A stretch of 64,000 bases of DNA from assembly GCA_011389935.1 (NCBI GenBank), contig JAABTJ010000001.1, positions 98,276 to 162,275 of the forward strand, read 5' to 3'. The stretch comes from Desulfobacteraceae bacterium. Lineage in GTDB: Bacteria > Desulfobacterota > Desulfobacteria > Desulfobacterales > Desulfosalsimonadaceae. The position numbers and the translations under genes are program-made. The notes below the pieces were generated by a model, which had not been told where the DNA came from, made no database searches, and was given only the letters and a program-made list of their open reading frames with translations. Positions within the stretch are counted from its first letter, which is position 1; each line of letters opens with the position of its first letter. Positions 1-8,647 of this stretch are shown here, in pieces.

Positions 1-1
1 C

Positions 2-823
2 ATGATGATGCTTGTATACGGAATTATCGGCGATGTCAGCATCGGCCGGCTCTTTATCGCCGGTATTCTTCCGGGCGTCATGATCGCCGGCCTTTTCAGC
101 GGATACATCTTCTTTCGCTGCCTCTATAATCCCCAGCTTGCTCCGGCCAGGGCGGAGAGTTATACATGGCTCCAACGGTTAAAAGGATTAAAAGACATCG
201 GGCCGGTCGCCATACTCATTGCGGGCGTGCTGGGAAGCCTTTACGCCGGCTGGGCCACACCCACGGAAGCGGGGGTCGTCGGCGTGGTCGGGGCGATGCT
301 TTTTGCTATTTTCACCGGCAGTATGGACCGTCAGGTATTCATGGCAAGCATCAAAGGGGCGATCAAGACATCGGCCATGATCATGCTCATCGTCATGGGC
401 GCAGGGTATTTTTCCGTGGCCATCGGGTTTCTGGGCATCACGAGGCAGCTTACCATGTTCGTGGCGGAGATGGGGCTCTCCCCGTACATGCTGATCCTTA
501 TCCTGTCCCTCGTCTATCTCATTTTGGGCTGCCTGCTGGACGGTTTTTCCATGATCGTGATGACCACACCGATTTTTCTGCCCCTGGTCACCTTTGTCGG
601 ATTCGACCCCGTATGGTTCGGCATATACATTATCCTGATGATCGAACTGGCCCAGATCACCCCGCCGGTCGGATTCAACCTTTTTGTCATATCCGGGCTG
701 ACCAATGAGGACATCCTGACCATCGCCCGTGCAGCGCTCCCGTTCTTTTTGATATTGTGCGCAGCCACGGCCATCGTTACCATTTTCCCCCGGTTCGTCC
801 TGTTCCTGCCGAACCTCATGTAG
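2..823 (+). CDS. TRAP transporter large permease, DctM type (5' truncated by window)
   Basis: This is the C-terminal 273 residues of the large membrane subunit of a TRAP transporter, which uses an ion gradient with a periplasmic solute-binding protein to import organic acids. The visible part has hydrophobic segments throughout, the conserved GWATPTEAG stretch near residue 83, and the family's typical end with ITPPVGFN about 50 residues before the stop. The family is usually about 425 residues, so roughly a third is missing to the left and the first ATG in the window is probably internal. It is followed after 17 bases by pxpA, which suggests 5-oxoproline or a related acid as cargo. That substrate is inferred from context only. 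Confidence 0.88.
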   Translation: MMMLVYGIIGDVSIGRLFIAGILPGVMIAGLFSGYIFFRCLYNPQLAPARAESYTWLQRLKGLKDIGPVAILIAGVLGSLYAGWATPTEAGVVGVVGAMLFAIFTGSMDRQVFMASIKGAIKTSAMIMLIVMGAGYFSVAIGFLGITRQLTMFVAEMGLSPYMLILILSLVYLILGCLLDGFSMIVMTTPIFLPLVTFVGFDPVWFGIYIILMIELAQITPPVGFNLFVISGLTNEDILTIARAALPFFLILCAATAIVTIFPRFVLFLPNLM

Positions 824-840
824 CACGAAAGGTCTTGGAA

Positions 841-1644
841 ATGAAATATATCGACATCAACTGCGACATGGGGGAAAGCTTCGGGGCCTATACCATCGGT
901 ATGGACAAGGAAGTGATTTCCCATATTACATCCGCCAATATCGCCTGCGGATTCCACGCCGGAGACCCCATGGTTTTGCGGCGAACGGTCCGATTGGCAT
1001 CCGAAAACGGGGTGGGGGCCGGGGCTCATCCGGGATTTCCGGATCTTCTGGGTTTCGGCCGGCGCAAAATGGAATGCACCCCGGACGAAATAGAGAACTA
1101 CGTCATCTACCAGACAGGCGCAATCCGGGCGTTCTGCAATGCCGAAGGCATTGCGCTGCAGCATGTCAAGCCCCATGGCGGACTCTACAACATGGCGGCG
1201 GAAAATGAAAAACTCATTGAAACCATTGCAAAAGCGATTGCACGTGTCGACCGGAACCTGATCATGGTGTGCCTGGCGGGCCAAAATGCCCGGCGGTTTC
1301 GTGAAATTGTGGAAAACGCGGGGATTCAGGTGGTGTTTGAAGCCTTTCCGGACCGGGCGTATACACCGGAAGGAACCCTTGTTTCGCGAAGCAAACCCGG
1401 CGCGGTGATCTATGATCCGGAGGCAGTGGCAGAACGGGCGCTGATGATGGCCGCAAAAGGCATGATCGAAGCCGAAGACGGCAGCATGCTTACCCTGGAA
1501 GCCGACACCCTGTGCGTTCACGGAGATACGCCCGACGCGGTCGACCTTGTGCGAAATATCCGTGAAACGCTCGAGGCAAACGACATAACGGTGGTGCCCA
1601 TGGCGGAAATCATATCCCTGAAACAGGGGAAAAAGGCTTTATGA
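841..1644 (+). CDS. pxpA: 5-oxoprolinase subunit A (LamB/YcsF family)
   Basis: This is a 267-residue cytoplasmic protein of the LamB/YcsF family. With PxpB and PxpC it forms the ATP-dependent bacterial 5-oxoprolinase that opens 5-oxoproline to glutamate. The N-terminus DINCDMGESFG, the IACGFHAGDP motif near residue 38 and VKPHGGLYN near residue 106 are family signatures. The start at 841 was chosen over an upstream in-frame start because the conserved MKYIDINCDMGE begins there and the earlier codons overlap dctM. Its stop overlaps the pxpB start in an ATGA tetranucleotide, so the two are translationally coupled. Confidence 0.95.
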   Translation: MKYIDINCDMGESFGAYTIGMDKEVISHITSANIACGFHAGDPMVLRRTVRLASENGVGAGAHPGFPDLLGFGRRKMECTPDEIENYVIYQTGAIRAFCNAEGIALQHVKPHGGLYNMAAENEKLIETIAKAIARVDRNLIMVCLAGQNARRFREIVENAGIQVVFEAFPDRAYTPEGTLVSRSKPGAVIYDPEAVAERALMMAAKGMIEAEDGSMLTLEADTLCVHGDTPDAVDLVRNIRETLEANDITVVPMAEIISLKQGKKAL

Positions 1645-2513
1645 CGGACTCCCTTTTTGCACGCCCCCGCATACGGATCAGCGGCGACAGGGCCTTTCTG
1701 GTGGAATACGGCGACGCCATTGATGAGCGGATAAACGAAAAAGTCCGCGCCATGACCGAACTGCTCAGAAAGGCGTCCCCTGACGGGATTGACCTGATCC
1801 TGCCGGCGTACCGGAGCATCGGCATCATGTATGATCCGCTGAAGACTTCACACCATAAAATATGCACTATGTTGAACGATCTGGAAGCGCACATGGACGA
1901 GGCGGTCATTCCGGAACCCCGCACGGTGGATATCCCCGTCTGCTATGGCGGCCCGTACGGCCCGGACATTGAATTCGTCGCAGCACAAAACCATTTGAGC
2001 ATCGATGAAGTCATCCGCATTCACACGGCCGGCCCCTATCGCATCTATACCATCGGCTTTGCTCCCGGGTTTTTCTACCTGGGGGGCCTGGATCCGCGGC
2101 TACACACCCCCCGCATGGAGACGCCGAGAACCATGGTGCCCGCAGGCTCCGTTGGCATCGCGGAAACGCAGACCGGCGCCTACCCCCTGGACAGTCCCGG
2201 CGGATGGCGAATCATCGGACGCACGCCAATAAAGCTCTTTGATGCCGGACGAAAGGAGCCGTTTTTCTACCAGGCAGGCGACAGCATCCGTTTCAAGGCG
2301 ATCTCTCCCGGGGAATACGAGCGCAGGCAACGGGGGAAAATATATGACCGAAATGTTTTTGGTCCATTCCCCGGGCCCGTATACCACCGTTCAGGACAGG
2401 GGCAGATTCGGCTATGTCCACATGGGCGTTCCCATATCCGGGGCACTCGACGAATTTGCCTACACCTGCGCCAATCTGCTGGTGGGAAATCCGGAGGACC
2501 GTCCTGCCCTTGA
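1641..2513 (+). CDS. pxpB: 5-oxoprolinase subunit B (KipI-like), probable 3' frameshift
   Basis: This is the KipI/PxpB subunit of 5-oxoprolinase. The conserved core is GFAPGFFYLGGLDP near residues 135-148 and the VPAGSVGIAETQTG and YPLDSPGGW motifs after it. As read, the frame gives 290 residues and overlaps pxpC by 170 bases. The tail after about residue 233 is arginine- and glycine-rich and does not look like the family. PxpB proteins are usually about 220-240 residues. If one base is added in the G5A4 run at 2332-2340, the frame ends at TGA 2345-2347, restoring an ATGA overlap with pxpC and a 235-residue protein. The core enzyme is intact; only the tail is affected. Confidence 0.88.
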   Translation: MTDSLFARPRIRISGDRAFLVEYGDAIDERINEKVRAMTELLRKASPDGIDLILPAYRSIGIMYDPLKTSHHKICTMLNDLEAHMDEAVIPEPRTVDIPVCYGGPYGPDIEFVAAQNHLSIDEVIRIHTAGPYRIYTIGFAPGFFYLGGLDPRLHTPRMETPRTMVPAGSVGIAETQTGAYPLDSPGGWRIIGRTPIKLFDAGRKEPFFYQAGDSIRFKAISPGEYERRQRGKIYDRNVFGPFPGPVYHRSGQGQIRLCPHGRSHIRGTRRICLHLRQSAGGKSGGPSCP

Positions 2514-3297
2514 AATCACTTTTGCCGGCCCGCACCTGGAAGCCATGGGTGATGCGGATATCGCCCTGACCGGCGCGGACATGGATTTCACCATTAACGG
2601 AGAAGCGGCCGGGCAATGGCGCACGATCCGCGTAAAACGGGGAGACAGCATCCGTATCAATCCGGCGCAAACCGGATGCCGCGCCTATCTTGCGGTAACC
2701 GGCGGCATTTCCGTACCGGAAGTCATGGGGAGCTTCTCCACGTATGTCAGCGGAAAAATTGGCGGCATCGACGGCCGGGCGATTCGCGCCGATGACGTGC
2801 TGGAGCGCAAAGAAGGAAAACCGCTGGATAAACCGCGCCAAATGCCCTGGTACCCGCTTTATGGGCCGGATATTCACATCCGGGCCATCCCCGGGCCGCA
2901 GGAGGAGTACTTCAGCAAAGGGATGGACATCTTTTTTTCCGAACCCTATACGGTGACGGACAAGGCCAACCGCATGGGGTATCGCCTGGAGGGACCGGAG
3001 GTTTCCCGCAATGCCGGCGCACCCCAGAGTATCATCTCAGAGCCGTCCATTCACGGGAATGTCCAGATTCCCCCGGACGGGAACCCCATTATCCTGATGG
3101 CGGAACAGACCATCGGCGGGTATGCAAAAATCGCCACCGTGATAACGCCCGATCTTTTCCGGATCGCCCAGGCCCGCCCCGGCGACCGGATCCGGTTTCA
3201 CCGCGTGACGCTGGCGGAGGCCCACGGGATTTCCACCCGGTGGCTTGCCTGCAGGAAGGACATCCGTGCGTTTCTTCAGGCGGAAATAATTTCTTGA
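2344..3297 (+). CDS. pxpC: 5-oxoprolinase subunit C (biotin-dependent carboxylase-like, KipA/AHS2 family)
   Basis: This is a 317-residue AHS2/KipA-family protein, the third 5-oxoprolinase subunit. The N-terminus has the family pattern PGPYTTVQDRGRFGY followed by GVPISGALDEFA, and NRMGYRLEGP lies in the second half. The ATG at 2344 is preferred over an upstream in-frame ATG at 2239, because the conserved N-terminus starts at 2344 and the upstream 35 residues lie antiparallel to no known domain and inside pxpB. It is the last gene of the pxp set; 92 bases separate it from korD. Confidence 0.94.
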   Translation: MTEMFLVHSPGPYTTVQDRGRFGYVHMGVPISGALDEFAYTCANLLVGNPEDRPALEITFAGPHLEAMGDADIALTGADMDFTINGEAAGQWRTIRVKRGDSIRINPAQTGCRAYLAVTGGISVPEVMGSFSTYVSGKIGGIDGRAIRADDVLERKEGKPLDKPRQMPWYPLYGPDIHIRAIPGPQEEYFSKGMDIFFSEPYTVTDKANRMGYRLEGPEVSRNAGAPQSIISEPSIHGNVQIPPDGNPIILMAEQTIGGYAKIATVITPDLFRIAQARPGDRIRFHRVTLAEAHGISTRWLACRKDIRAFLQAEIIS

Positions 3298-3321
3298 AAA
3301 GCCAAAAAAAAAATGTATCTT
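3294..3321 (+). promoter_or_regulatory. possible sigma-70 promoter for korDABC
   Basis: TTGAAA at 3294-3299 and TATCTT at 3316-3321 are separated by 16 bases and lie across the pxpC stop, about 70 bases before korD. An A-rich run fills the spacer. The match is only moderate, and read-through from pxpC is equally possible. Confidence 0.25.
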
Positions 3322-3389
3322 TATAAAAGAATCGAAAACCGGCATATGCGATCCACCTACAACCAACGGCAAGTCATACGGGAATACTT

Positions 3390-3644
3390 ATGGCAAAACC
3401 AGCATTGAAAGAACATCGCATCGAACGTCAGTGGTGCAAGGGATGCGGCATCTGCGTGCACTTCTGCCCCAAAAAGGTCCTCGAAATGGACGAAGAAGAC
3501 AAGGCTTTCGCAGCCCGGCTCGAGGATTGCATATGCTGCCGGATGTGCGAACTCAGGTGCCCGGATCTGGCGGTCGAAGTCATTTGTGAAACATCCGGAA
3601 ACAATGAGACCCCGGATAAGGACCAGGGAGGCGGCAATGCATGA
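3390..3644 (+). CDS. korD: 2-oxoacid:ferredoxin oxidoreductase delta subunit (2x 4Fe-4S)
   Basis: This small 84-residue ferredoxin-like subunit carries two 4Fe-4S motifs, CKGCGICVHFCP near residues 16-27 and CICCRMCELRCP near 47-58. It is the delta subunit of a four-subunit 2-oxoacid:ferredoxin oxidoreductase and passes electrons from the TPP-containing core to ferredoxin. It is first in the order D-A-B-C and overlaps korA by eight bases. The set resembles 2-oxoglutarate oxidoreductases (KorABCD). A branched-chain or other 2-oxoacid substrate cannot be excluded from sequence alone. Confidence 0.92.
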   Translation: MAKPALKEHRIERQWCKGCGICVHFCPKKVLEMDEEDKAFAARLEDCICCRMCELRCPDLAVEVICETSGNNETPDKDQGGGNA

Positions 3645-4785
3645 TGCAATCAAGTTCATCCAGGGAAATGAGGTCTGCGTAGAGGCCGCCCTGTATGCCG
3701 GTATCAATTTTTTCGCCGGCTATCCCATTACGCCGTCGACTGAAATTGCCGAACAAATGGCGGTTCGGCTCCCCGAAACCGGCGGCAAATTCATCCAGAT
3801 GGAAGATGAAATTTCATCCATGTGCGCCATCATCGGAGCTTCGCTGACCGGTCACAAAACCATGACCGCCACCTCGGGGCCCGGTTTCTCGCTCATGCAG
3901 GAAGCCCTGGGATATGCCATCATGGCGGAAATCCCGTGCGTCATCGTCAACGTCATGCGCGGCGGACCGTCGACCGGGCTTCCCACCCACGTGGGGCAGG
4001 GGGACGTTTGCCAGGCGCGCTACGGAACCCATGGGGATCATGCCATTGTCACCCTTACCGCCTCCAACCACCATGATATTTTCCGCATGACCATAGAAGC
4101 GTTCAATATTGCGGAAACGTACCGCACCCCGGTTATTCTCCTGCTCGACGAAGTCACCGGTCATCTGAGAGAAAAGATTGAAATTCCGGAACCCGGGAAA
4201 ATCCCGCTGACCAAGCGCCTGAGAACGGCTGTGAAAAGCGGTGTGGACTACCATCCCTATCTGCCGCGCGAAGACGGCCGGCTGCCCATGTCCGATTTCG
4301 GGGATATACACCGGTACAATGTGACCGGGCTTTACCATGACATGTGGGGATTCCCCACGGACAAGCCGCAGATTGTCTACGGCCTGATCCGGCACCTGGT
4401 GGACAAGATTGAAAACAACACGCCCAAGATCACCCGGTTTCGAAAATACTATACAAAGGATGCCGAAACCCTGTTCATCTCCTACGGCGCTTCCGCCCGA
4501 AGCACATTGCACCTCGTGGAAAACCGACGCAGGCGGGGGGAAAACGTGGGCCTTTTGGAACTTCAGAGCTTGTGGCCCTTTCCTGCGGACATCGTCCGGG
4601 AGGCCTGCCAGCACGTGCCGCTGGTGATTGTTGTGGAAATGAACATGGGGCAGATCACAAAGGAAGTCAAGCTGGCGGTGGATGATCCGAAAAAAGTGTT
4701 TCTGGCAAACCGCATCGACGGGGTGTTGATCACGCCGACCGACATTCGCAATACGCTTCGCGTGATACAGGGAAAAGGAGTCTGA
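3637..4785 (+). CDS. korA: 2-oxoacid:ferredoxin oxidoreductase alpha subunit
   Basis: This is a 382-residue alpha subunit of a 2-oxoacid:ferredoxin oxidoreductase, which decarboxylates a 2-oxoacid and transfers the acyl group to CoA. It shows the domain I signature AGYPITPSTEIAE near residue 29, the EDEISSMCAIIGAS region near residue 55, and RGGPSTGLPTHVGQGD near residue 109. The ATG at 3637 has the Shine-Dalgarno sequence GGGAGGC just upstream inside korD and starts the conserved MHDAIKFIQGNE. The earlier in-frame ATG at 3586 lies deep in korD. korB follows after three bases. Confidence 0.93.
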   Translation: MHDAIKFIQGNEVCVEAALYAGINFFAGYPITPSTEIAEQMAVRLPETGGKFIQMEDEISSMCAIIGASLTGHKTMTATSGPGFSLMQEALGYAIMAEIPCVIVNVMRGGPSTGLPTHVGQGDVCQARYGTHGDHAIVTLTASNHHDIFRMTIEAFNIAETYRTPVILLLDEVTGHLREKIEIPEPGKIPLTKRLRTAVKSGVDYHPYLPREDGRLPMSDFGDIHRYNVTGLYHDMWGFPTDKPQIVYGLIRHLVDKIENNTPKITRFRKYYTKDAETLFISYGASARSTLHLVENRRRRGENVGLLELQSLWPFPADIVREACQHVPLVIVVEMNMGQITKEVKLAVDDPKKVFLANRIDGVLITPTDIRNTLRVIQGKGV

Positions 4786-4788
4786 TCC

Positions 4789-5589
4789 ATGGCTTTAAAA
4801 GATTATATTCGACAACGCTTTTTCCCGCATATCTGGTGCCCCGGGTGCGGCCACGGCATCATCCTGAATGGCCTTTTGCGGGCCGTCGATACGATGGGCC
4901 TTGACAAGAAAAACATCGTCATGGTCTCGGGCATCGGCTGCAGTGCACGAATATCGGGATACGTGGATTTTCACTCGTTGCACACGCTCCATGGAAGGGC
5001 CTTGGCCTTTGCCACGGGCGTAAAACTTTCCAAGCCGGAGCTCAACGTGATTGTTCCCATGGGGGACGGCGATGCGCTCGCCATCGGCGGAAATCATTTC
5101 ATCCATGCGGCCCGGCGCAATATCGAAATGACCGCCATCGTCATGAACAACCGGGTCTACGGCATGACGGGGGGCCAGTTTTCCCCGCTGTCCGGGTACG
5201 GCACCATGGCAACGACCGTCCCGTACGGCAACATCGACCACGATTTCGACGTGGTCGACCTGGCCACGTCCGCCGGGGCGACATTCGTGGCCAGGACCTC
5301 GACCTATCACGTGCACGAACTGGCGGAATTGATTACAAAAGCCATCAACCACAAGGGATTTTCCGTACTCGAAGTGCTGACGCAGTGCCCTACGTACTTC
5401 GGCAGACGAAACCGGATCGGGGATGCCTCTGAGATGATGGAAGTCTACAAGAAAAACACCGTCCGGATCGGATCGAAGAAAAAGCAGGAAAACCCGGATC
5501 TCCTGGAACGCGGTATTTTCGTGCAAAAGGAACTCCCGGAATACTGCCGGGAGTACGATAACATCATTTCAAAAGCCAGGCAGAAATAA
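4789..5589 (+). CDS. korB: 2-oxoacid:ferredoxin oxidoreductase beta subunit (TPP-binding)
   Basis: This 266-residue beta subunit binds thiamine diphosphate. It has the WCPGCGHG motif near residue 17, which is typical of KorB/PorB, SGIGCSAR near residue 46, and a TPP-Mg motif that starts GDGDALAIGGNH near residue 86 and ends with MNNRVYGMTGGQ. It pairs with KorA to form the catalytic core. It is separated from korA by three bases and from korC by two, so the four genes are one transcription unit. Confidence 0.94.
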   Translation: MALKDYIRQRFFPHIWCPGCGHGIILNGLLRAVDTMGLDKKNIVMVSGIGCSARISGYVDFHSLHTLHGRALAFATGVKLSKPELNVIVPMGDGDALAIGGNHFIHAARRNIEMTAIVMNNRVYGMTGGQFSPLSGYGTMATTVPYGNIDHDFDVVDLATSAGATFVARTSTYHVHELAELITKAINHKGFSVLEVLTQCPTYFGRRNRIGDASEMMEVYKKNTVRIGSKKKQENPDLLERGIFVQKELPEYCREYDNIISKARQK

Positions 5590-5591
5590 CC

Positions 5592-6146
5592 ATGGAAAAG
5601 TGCAGACTGCTTTTTTCAGGCTCGGGCGGCCAGGGCGTAATTACCTCGGCGATCCTTCTTGCCGAGGCCGCTACGCGCTATGAATCCTTGAATGCCATCC
5701 AGAGCCAGTCCTACGGGGCCGAGGCAAGGGGGGGGGCTACCCGGAGCGATGTCATTATCTGGGACAAACCCATTTTTTTCCCCAAGGTCAACCAGCCCAA
5801 CATCCTGATCTGCCTCACCCAGGCGGCGTTCGACAAGTATATCTTCTCCATCCGCCCCGGCGGCACGCTGGTTACCGACAGCCGGTTCGTCAAGAATCCG
5901 GGGCTGGTCGATGCCCGAAAAGTCGAGCTCCCTTTTTATGACACGGTCATGGAGAAAATCGGCAAGCCGGTGGTGCTGAATATCTGCCTGCTGGGAGCCA
6001 TTGTCCGGATGACCGAACTGGTCCGGCCCGAATCCGTGGCCGCACTGATCCGCGAACGTTTCCACCCCTCCTTTCACGAAATCAACATAAAAGCCCTGGA
6101 ACTTGGTGTCGAACTCATGTCCGGGCATGCTATGGCCACGCAATGA
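5592..6146 (+). CDS. korC: 2-oxoacid:ferredoxin oxidoreductase gamma subunit
   Basis: This 184-residue gamma subunit has the glycine-rich start FSGSGGQGVITSA near residue 8 and the SYGAEARGGATRSDV motif near residue 38, both diagnostic of the POR/KOR gamma domain that helps bind CoA and holds the complex together. It completes the D-A-B-C set. Its stop overlaps the ATG of the following permease gene by four bases (ATGA), which ties that exporter to the same transcript. Confidence 0.93.
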   Translation: MEKCRLLFSGSGGQGVITSAILLAEAATRYESLNAIQSQSYGAEARGGATRSDVIIWDKPIFFPKVNQPNILICLTQAAFDKYIFSIRPGGTLVTDSRFVKNPGLVDARKVELPFYDTVMEKIGKPVVLNICLLGAIVRMTELVRPESVAALIRERFHPSFHEINIKALELGVELMSGHAMATQ

Positions 6147-6934
6147 TCCCGTTTATCGCCGTCGGCACGGCCGCTCTTCTGGTTTCCGGGCTGACCATGT
6201 ATTCCGGCTTCGGGCTTGGCACCCTCCTCCTTCCGGTATTCGCCCTGTTTTTTCCGGTAGAAACCGCGGTGGCGGCTACCGCCGTGGTCCACGGGGCGAA
6301 CAACCTATTCAAGGTAAGCCTGGTGGGAACACTCGCGGACATGTCCATTGTCGTGAAGTTCGGGCTGCCGGCCATCTGCGCCGCGTTTGCGGGTGCCGCG
6401 GCCCTTGGCGCCATGGCCCAATTCGGTCAGATCGCCTCTTACAGCATCGGGTCAAAGACAGCGGTGATCACGCCCCTGAAACTGGTAATGGCGCTGCTCA
6501 TGTTTGCCTTTGCCCTTTTTGAGATCCTTCCCCGGTTGAAACGGCTGAAATTCAGCAAAGACTATCTTTTTCTGGGCGGGCTGCTGTCGGGTTTTTTCGG
6601 CGGGTTATCCGGGCACCAGGGGGCGCTGCGGTCGGCCTTTCTCGCAAAAGTCGGCATATCGGCCCAGGCTTTCGTGGGGACCAATGCCATGATCGGCTTC
6701 ATGGTCGATGCGGCCCGTATCGCCGTTTACGCCTATATATTTGTCATCGCAGGCACCGGTGCCGGAATCGGCACAGGACAGATGCCTCTTGTATTGACCG
6801 GTATCGCCGCCGCATTTGTCGGCGTATTGATCGGAAAGCGCTACCTGCACAAGGTTACCATGGGCACCGTCCAGACCATCACCGGCATCCTGCTGCTGGG
6901 CATCGCGTTTGCCCTTGGCACGGGCGTCATCTGA
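6143..6934 (+). CDS. TauE/SafE family permease
   Basis: This 263-residue integral membrane protein of the TauE/SafE (DUF81) family probably has eight membrane segments in two repeats. Repeat marks are visible as SGFGLGTLLLPVFALFFPVE near residue 20 and GLLSGFFGGLSGHQGALRSA near residue 148. Members export sulfite, sulfonates or other small anions, or import them in some cases. It is coupled to korC by a four-base overlap. That pairing is unusual and the substrate is unknown. The 3' end overlaps the convergent rnhA by eight bases. Confidence 0.88.
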   Translation: MIPFIAVGTAALLVSGLTMYSGFGLGTLLLPVFALFFPVETAVAATAVVHGANNLFKVSLVGTLADMSIVVKFGLPAICAAFAGAAALGAMAQFGQIASYSIGSKTAVITPLKLVMALLMFAFALFEILPRLKRLKFSKDYLFLGGLLSGFFGGLSGHQGALRSAFLAKVGISAQAFVGTNAMIGFMVDAARIAVYAYIFVIAGTGAGIGTGQMPLVLTGIAAAFVGVLIGKRYLHKVTMGTVQTITGILLLGIAFALGTGVI

Positions 6935-7679
6935 CCGGCTTACCCCCCTGCTTTTCATTCTCTTCATATTTCTCATCCGGGGGGAGGCCCCTTTTTGCCG
7001 ATTCCATGCGGACCAGTTCGTCGCATCGCTCATTTTCAGGATTTCCGGAATGCCCCCGCACCCACCTGAATTCAACCCGGTGACGGTCAAGAAGGTCCAA
7101 AAGCCGTTCCCACAAATCCGAATTCAGGGCCATATCTGCTTTGTTTCGCATCCAGTTGTTCCGGCGCCATTTTTCCGCCCAGCCTTTTGAAACAGCGTCC
7201 ACCACGTATTTCGAGTCGCTGAAAAGAATAACACCCGACGGCGCCTCCAGCGCCTCCAGCGCCTTGATGGCCGCCATAAGCTCCATCCGGTTGTTGGTGG
7301 TTCGCCGGAATCCGCCGGAGATCTCCTTTCTGGCCTCCCCGTCATCGATGACCGCCCCGTATCCGCCGGGCCCGGGATTGTTGAGCGCCCCGCCGTCCGT
7401 ATGAATGACGACCTTCCCGTTTCCGGGGCTAACAGCGGCATTGCCGTTTCCCCCGGTCTTTTTTTCCGCTTTTGGCGCCAGAGGCGATACACCCCCCCTG
7501 CGTTTTTGGTCGAGAAAATCCATGGCTTCTTGTTTTGCGGCAAACCCCTTGTACACCGCTCCCGGAAAGTGGTGAACCTGGGCATATGCCCCGTCCTCAC
7601 CATACCACGTGGTGTAAATCCCGGGTTTGCGCCCGCGGAATACCGCATAATACTTCTTTTTAGCCCCTGTTTTCGCCAT
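6927..7679 (-). CDS. rnhA: ribonuclease HI with N-terminal hybrid-binding domain
   Basis: This 250-residue enzyme cleaves the RNA strand of RNA-DNA hybrids. Residues about 8-52 form the small viroplasmin-like hybrid-binding domain (KKYYAVFRGRKPGIYTTW). After a variable linker, the RNase H fold has the DEDD residues in HTDGG, NRMELMAA, FSDSKYVVDA and NERCDELV. The ATG at 7679 begins the conserved N-terminal domain; further upstream in-frame sequence is not family-like and would run into the promoter region of the divergent gene. The length is typical of the two-domain bacterial form. Confidence 0.93.
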   Translation of the reverse strand: MAKTGAKKKYYAVFRGRKPGIYTTWYGEDGAYAQVHHFPGAVYKGFAAKQEAMDFLDQKRRGGVSPLAPKAEKKTGGNGNAAVSPGNGKVVIHTDGGALNNPGPGGYGAVIDDGEARKEISGGFRRTTNNRMELMAAIKALEALEAPSGVILFSDSKYVVDAVSKGWAEKWRRNNWMRNKADMALNSDLWERLLDLLDRHRVEFRWVRGHSGNPENERCDELVRMESAKRGLPPDEKYEENEKQGGKPVR

Positions 7680-7837
7680 GGTTTCTGTTTTCGCACAAGC
7701 CCGAAAATGCCACAAGCATAAAATCGAATACGGTTGACGATTCCCGGCGGCCATGATTACAATAAAGCCATTGCAATCCGGTGCATGCCGCCGGCAAAAC
7801 GCATGTAATGATTCAGAAAAGCACACAGGAGGCACCC

Positions 7838-8626
7838 ATGATCGGCGCAATTGCCGGGGATATCATCGGATCGGTTTACGAGGGCAGGCCGGTCAAAACA
7901 AAGGATTTCCCCCTTTTCCTCCCTGCATGCCGCTTTACGGACGATTCGGTATTGACCATTGCGGTTGCACGGGCCATTCTTGAAAATACCGACTACCGCA
8001 GCTGCGTCCATGAAACCGGAAGGCGCTACCCGAACGCGGGATACGGGGGCTCCTTCATCCGCTGGCTGCTCTCTGATAATCCCGAACCATATCACAGCTG
8101 GGGGAACGGGTCGGCCATGCGCGTAAGCCCGGTGGGCTTTGCCTTTGACGACATCGACACCGTCATCGAGGAAGCCGGAAAAAGCGCGGCCATTTCCCAC
8201 GACCATCCCGAAGGGATAAAAGGCGCACAGGCCGTTGCCGCCGCGGTTTATTACGCACGGACCACCCGGGACAAAAATACGATCAAAAAGGAAGTCGAAG
8301 CTCTTTCCGGCTATGACCTTGACCGGCCCCTTGAAAAAATACGGCCATCCTACGGGTTTGACGTATCGTGCCAGGGAAGCGTCCCTGAGGCGATCATTGC
8401 CTTTCTTGAATCGGATTGCTACGAAGATGCCGTTCGAAACGCGGTATCCCTGGGCGGCGATGCGGATACCCAGGCCTGCATCGCCGGCGGGATCGCCGAG
8501 GCCTTTTACGGCCCTGTCCCCGCCCATATCGCGGGACCCGTAAAAACCCATCTTCCCGCGGATCTGGCATCGGTCGTCACAAGATTCTACGAAACGTATC
8601 AACTCTTTCTTTTGTGGACACCCTGA
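7838..8626 (+). CDS. ADP-ribosylglycohydrolase family protein
   Basis: This 262-residue protein of the ADP-ribosylglycohydrolase/DraG superfamily removes ADP-ribose from proteins or small molecules with two metal ions. The N-terminal IGAIAGDIIGSVYE, FTDDSVLT near residue 30 and the C-terminal GGDADTQACIAGG provide the metal ligands and substrate loop. The start at 7838 follows a good Shine-Dalgarno sequence (AGGAGGC) and opens exactly at the conserved motif. It stands alone between divergent rnhA and convergent lgt. No nitrogenase gene is near, so a role as dinitrogenase reductase-activating enzyme is not indicated. Confidence 0.92.
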   Translation: MIGAIAGDIIGSVYEGRPVKTKDFPLFLPACRFTDDSVLTIAVARAILENTDYRSCVHETGRRYPNAGYGGSFIRWLLSDNPEPYHSWGNGSAMRVSPVGFAFDDIDTVIEEAGKSAAISHDHPEGIKGAQAVAAAVYYARTTRDKNTIKKEVEALSGYDLDRPLEKIRPSYGFDVSCQGSVPEAIIAFLESDCYEDAVRNAVSLGGDADTQACIAGGIAEAFYGPVPAHIAGPVKTHLPADLASVVTRFYETYQLFLLWTP

Positions 8627-8647
8627 CGCCGTTCCAAGTAACCGCTT

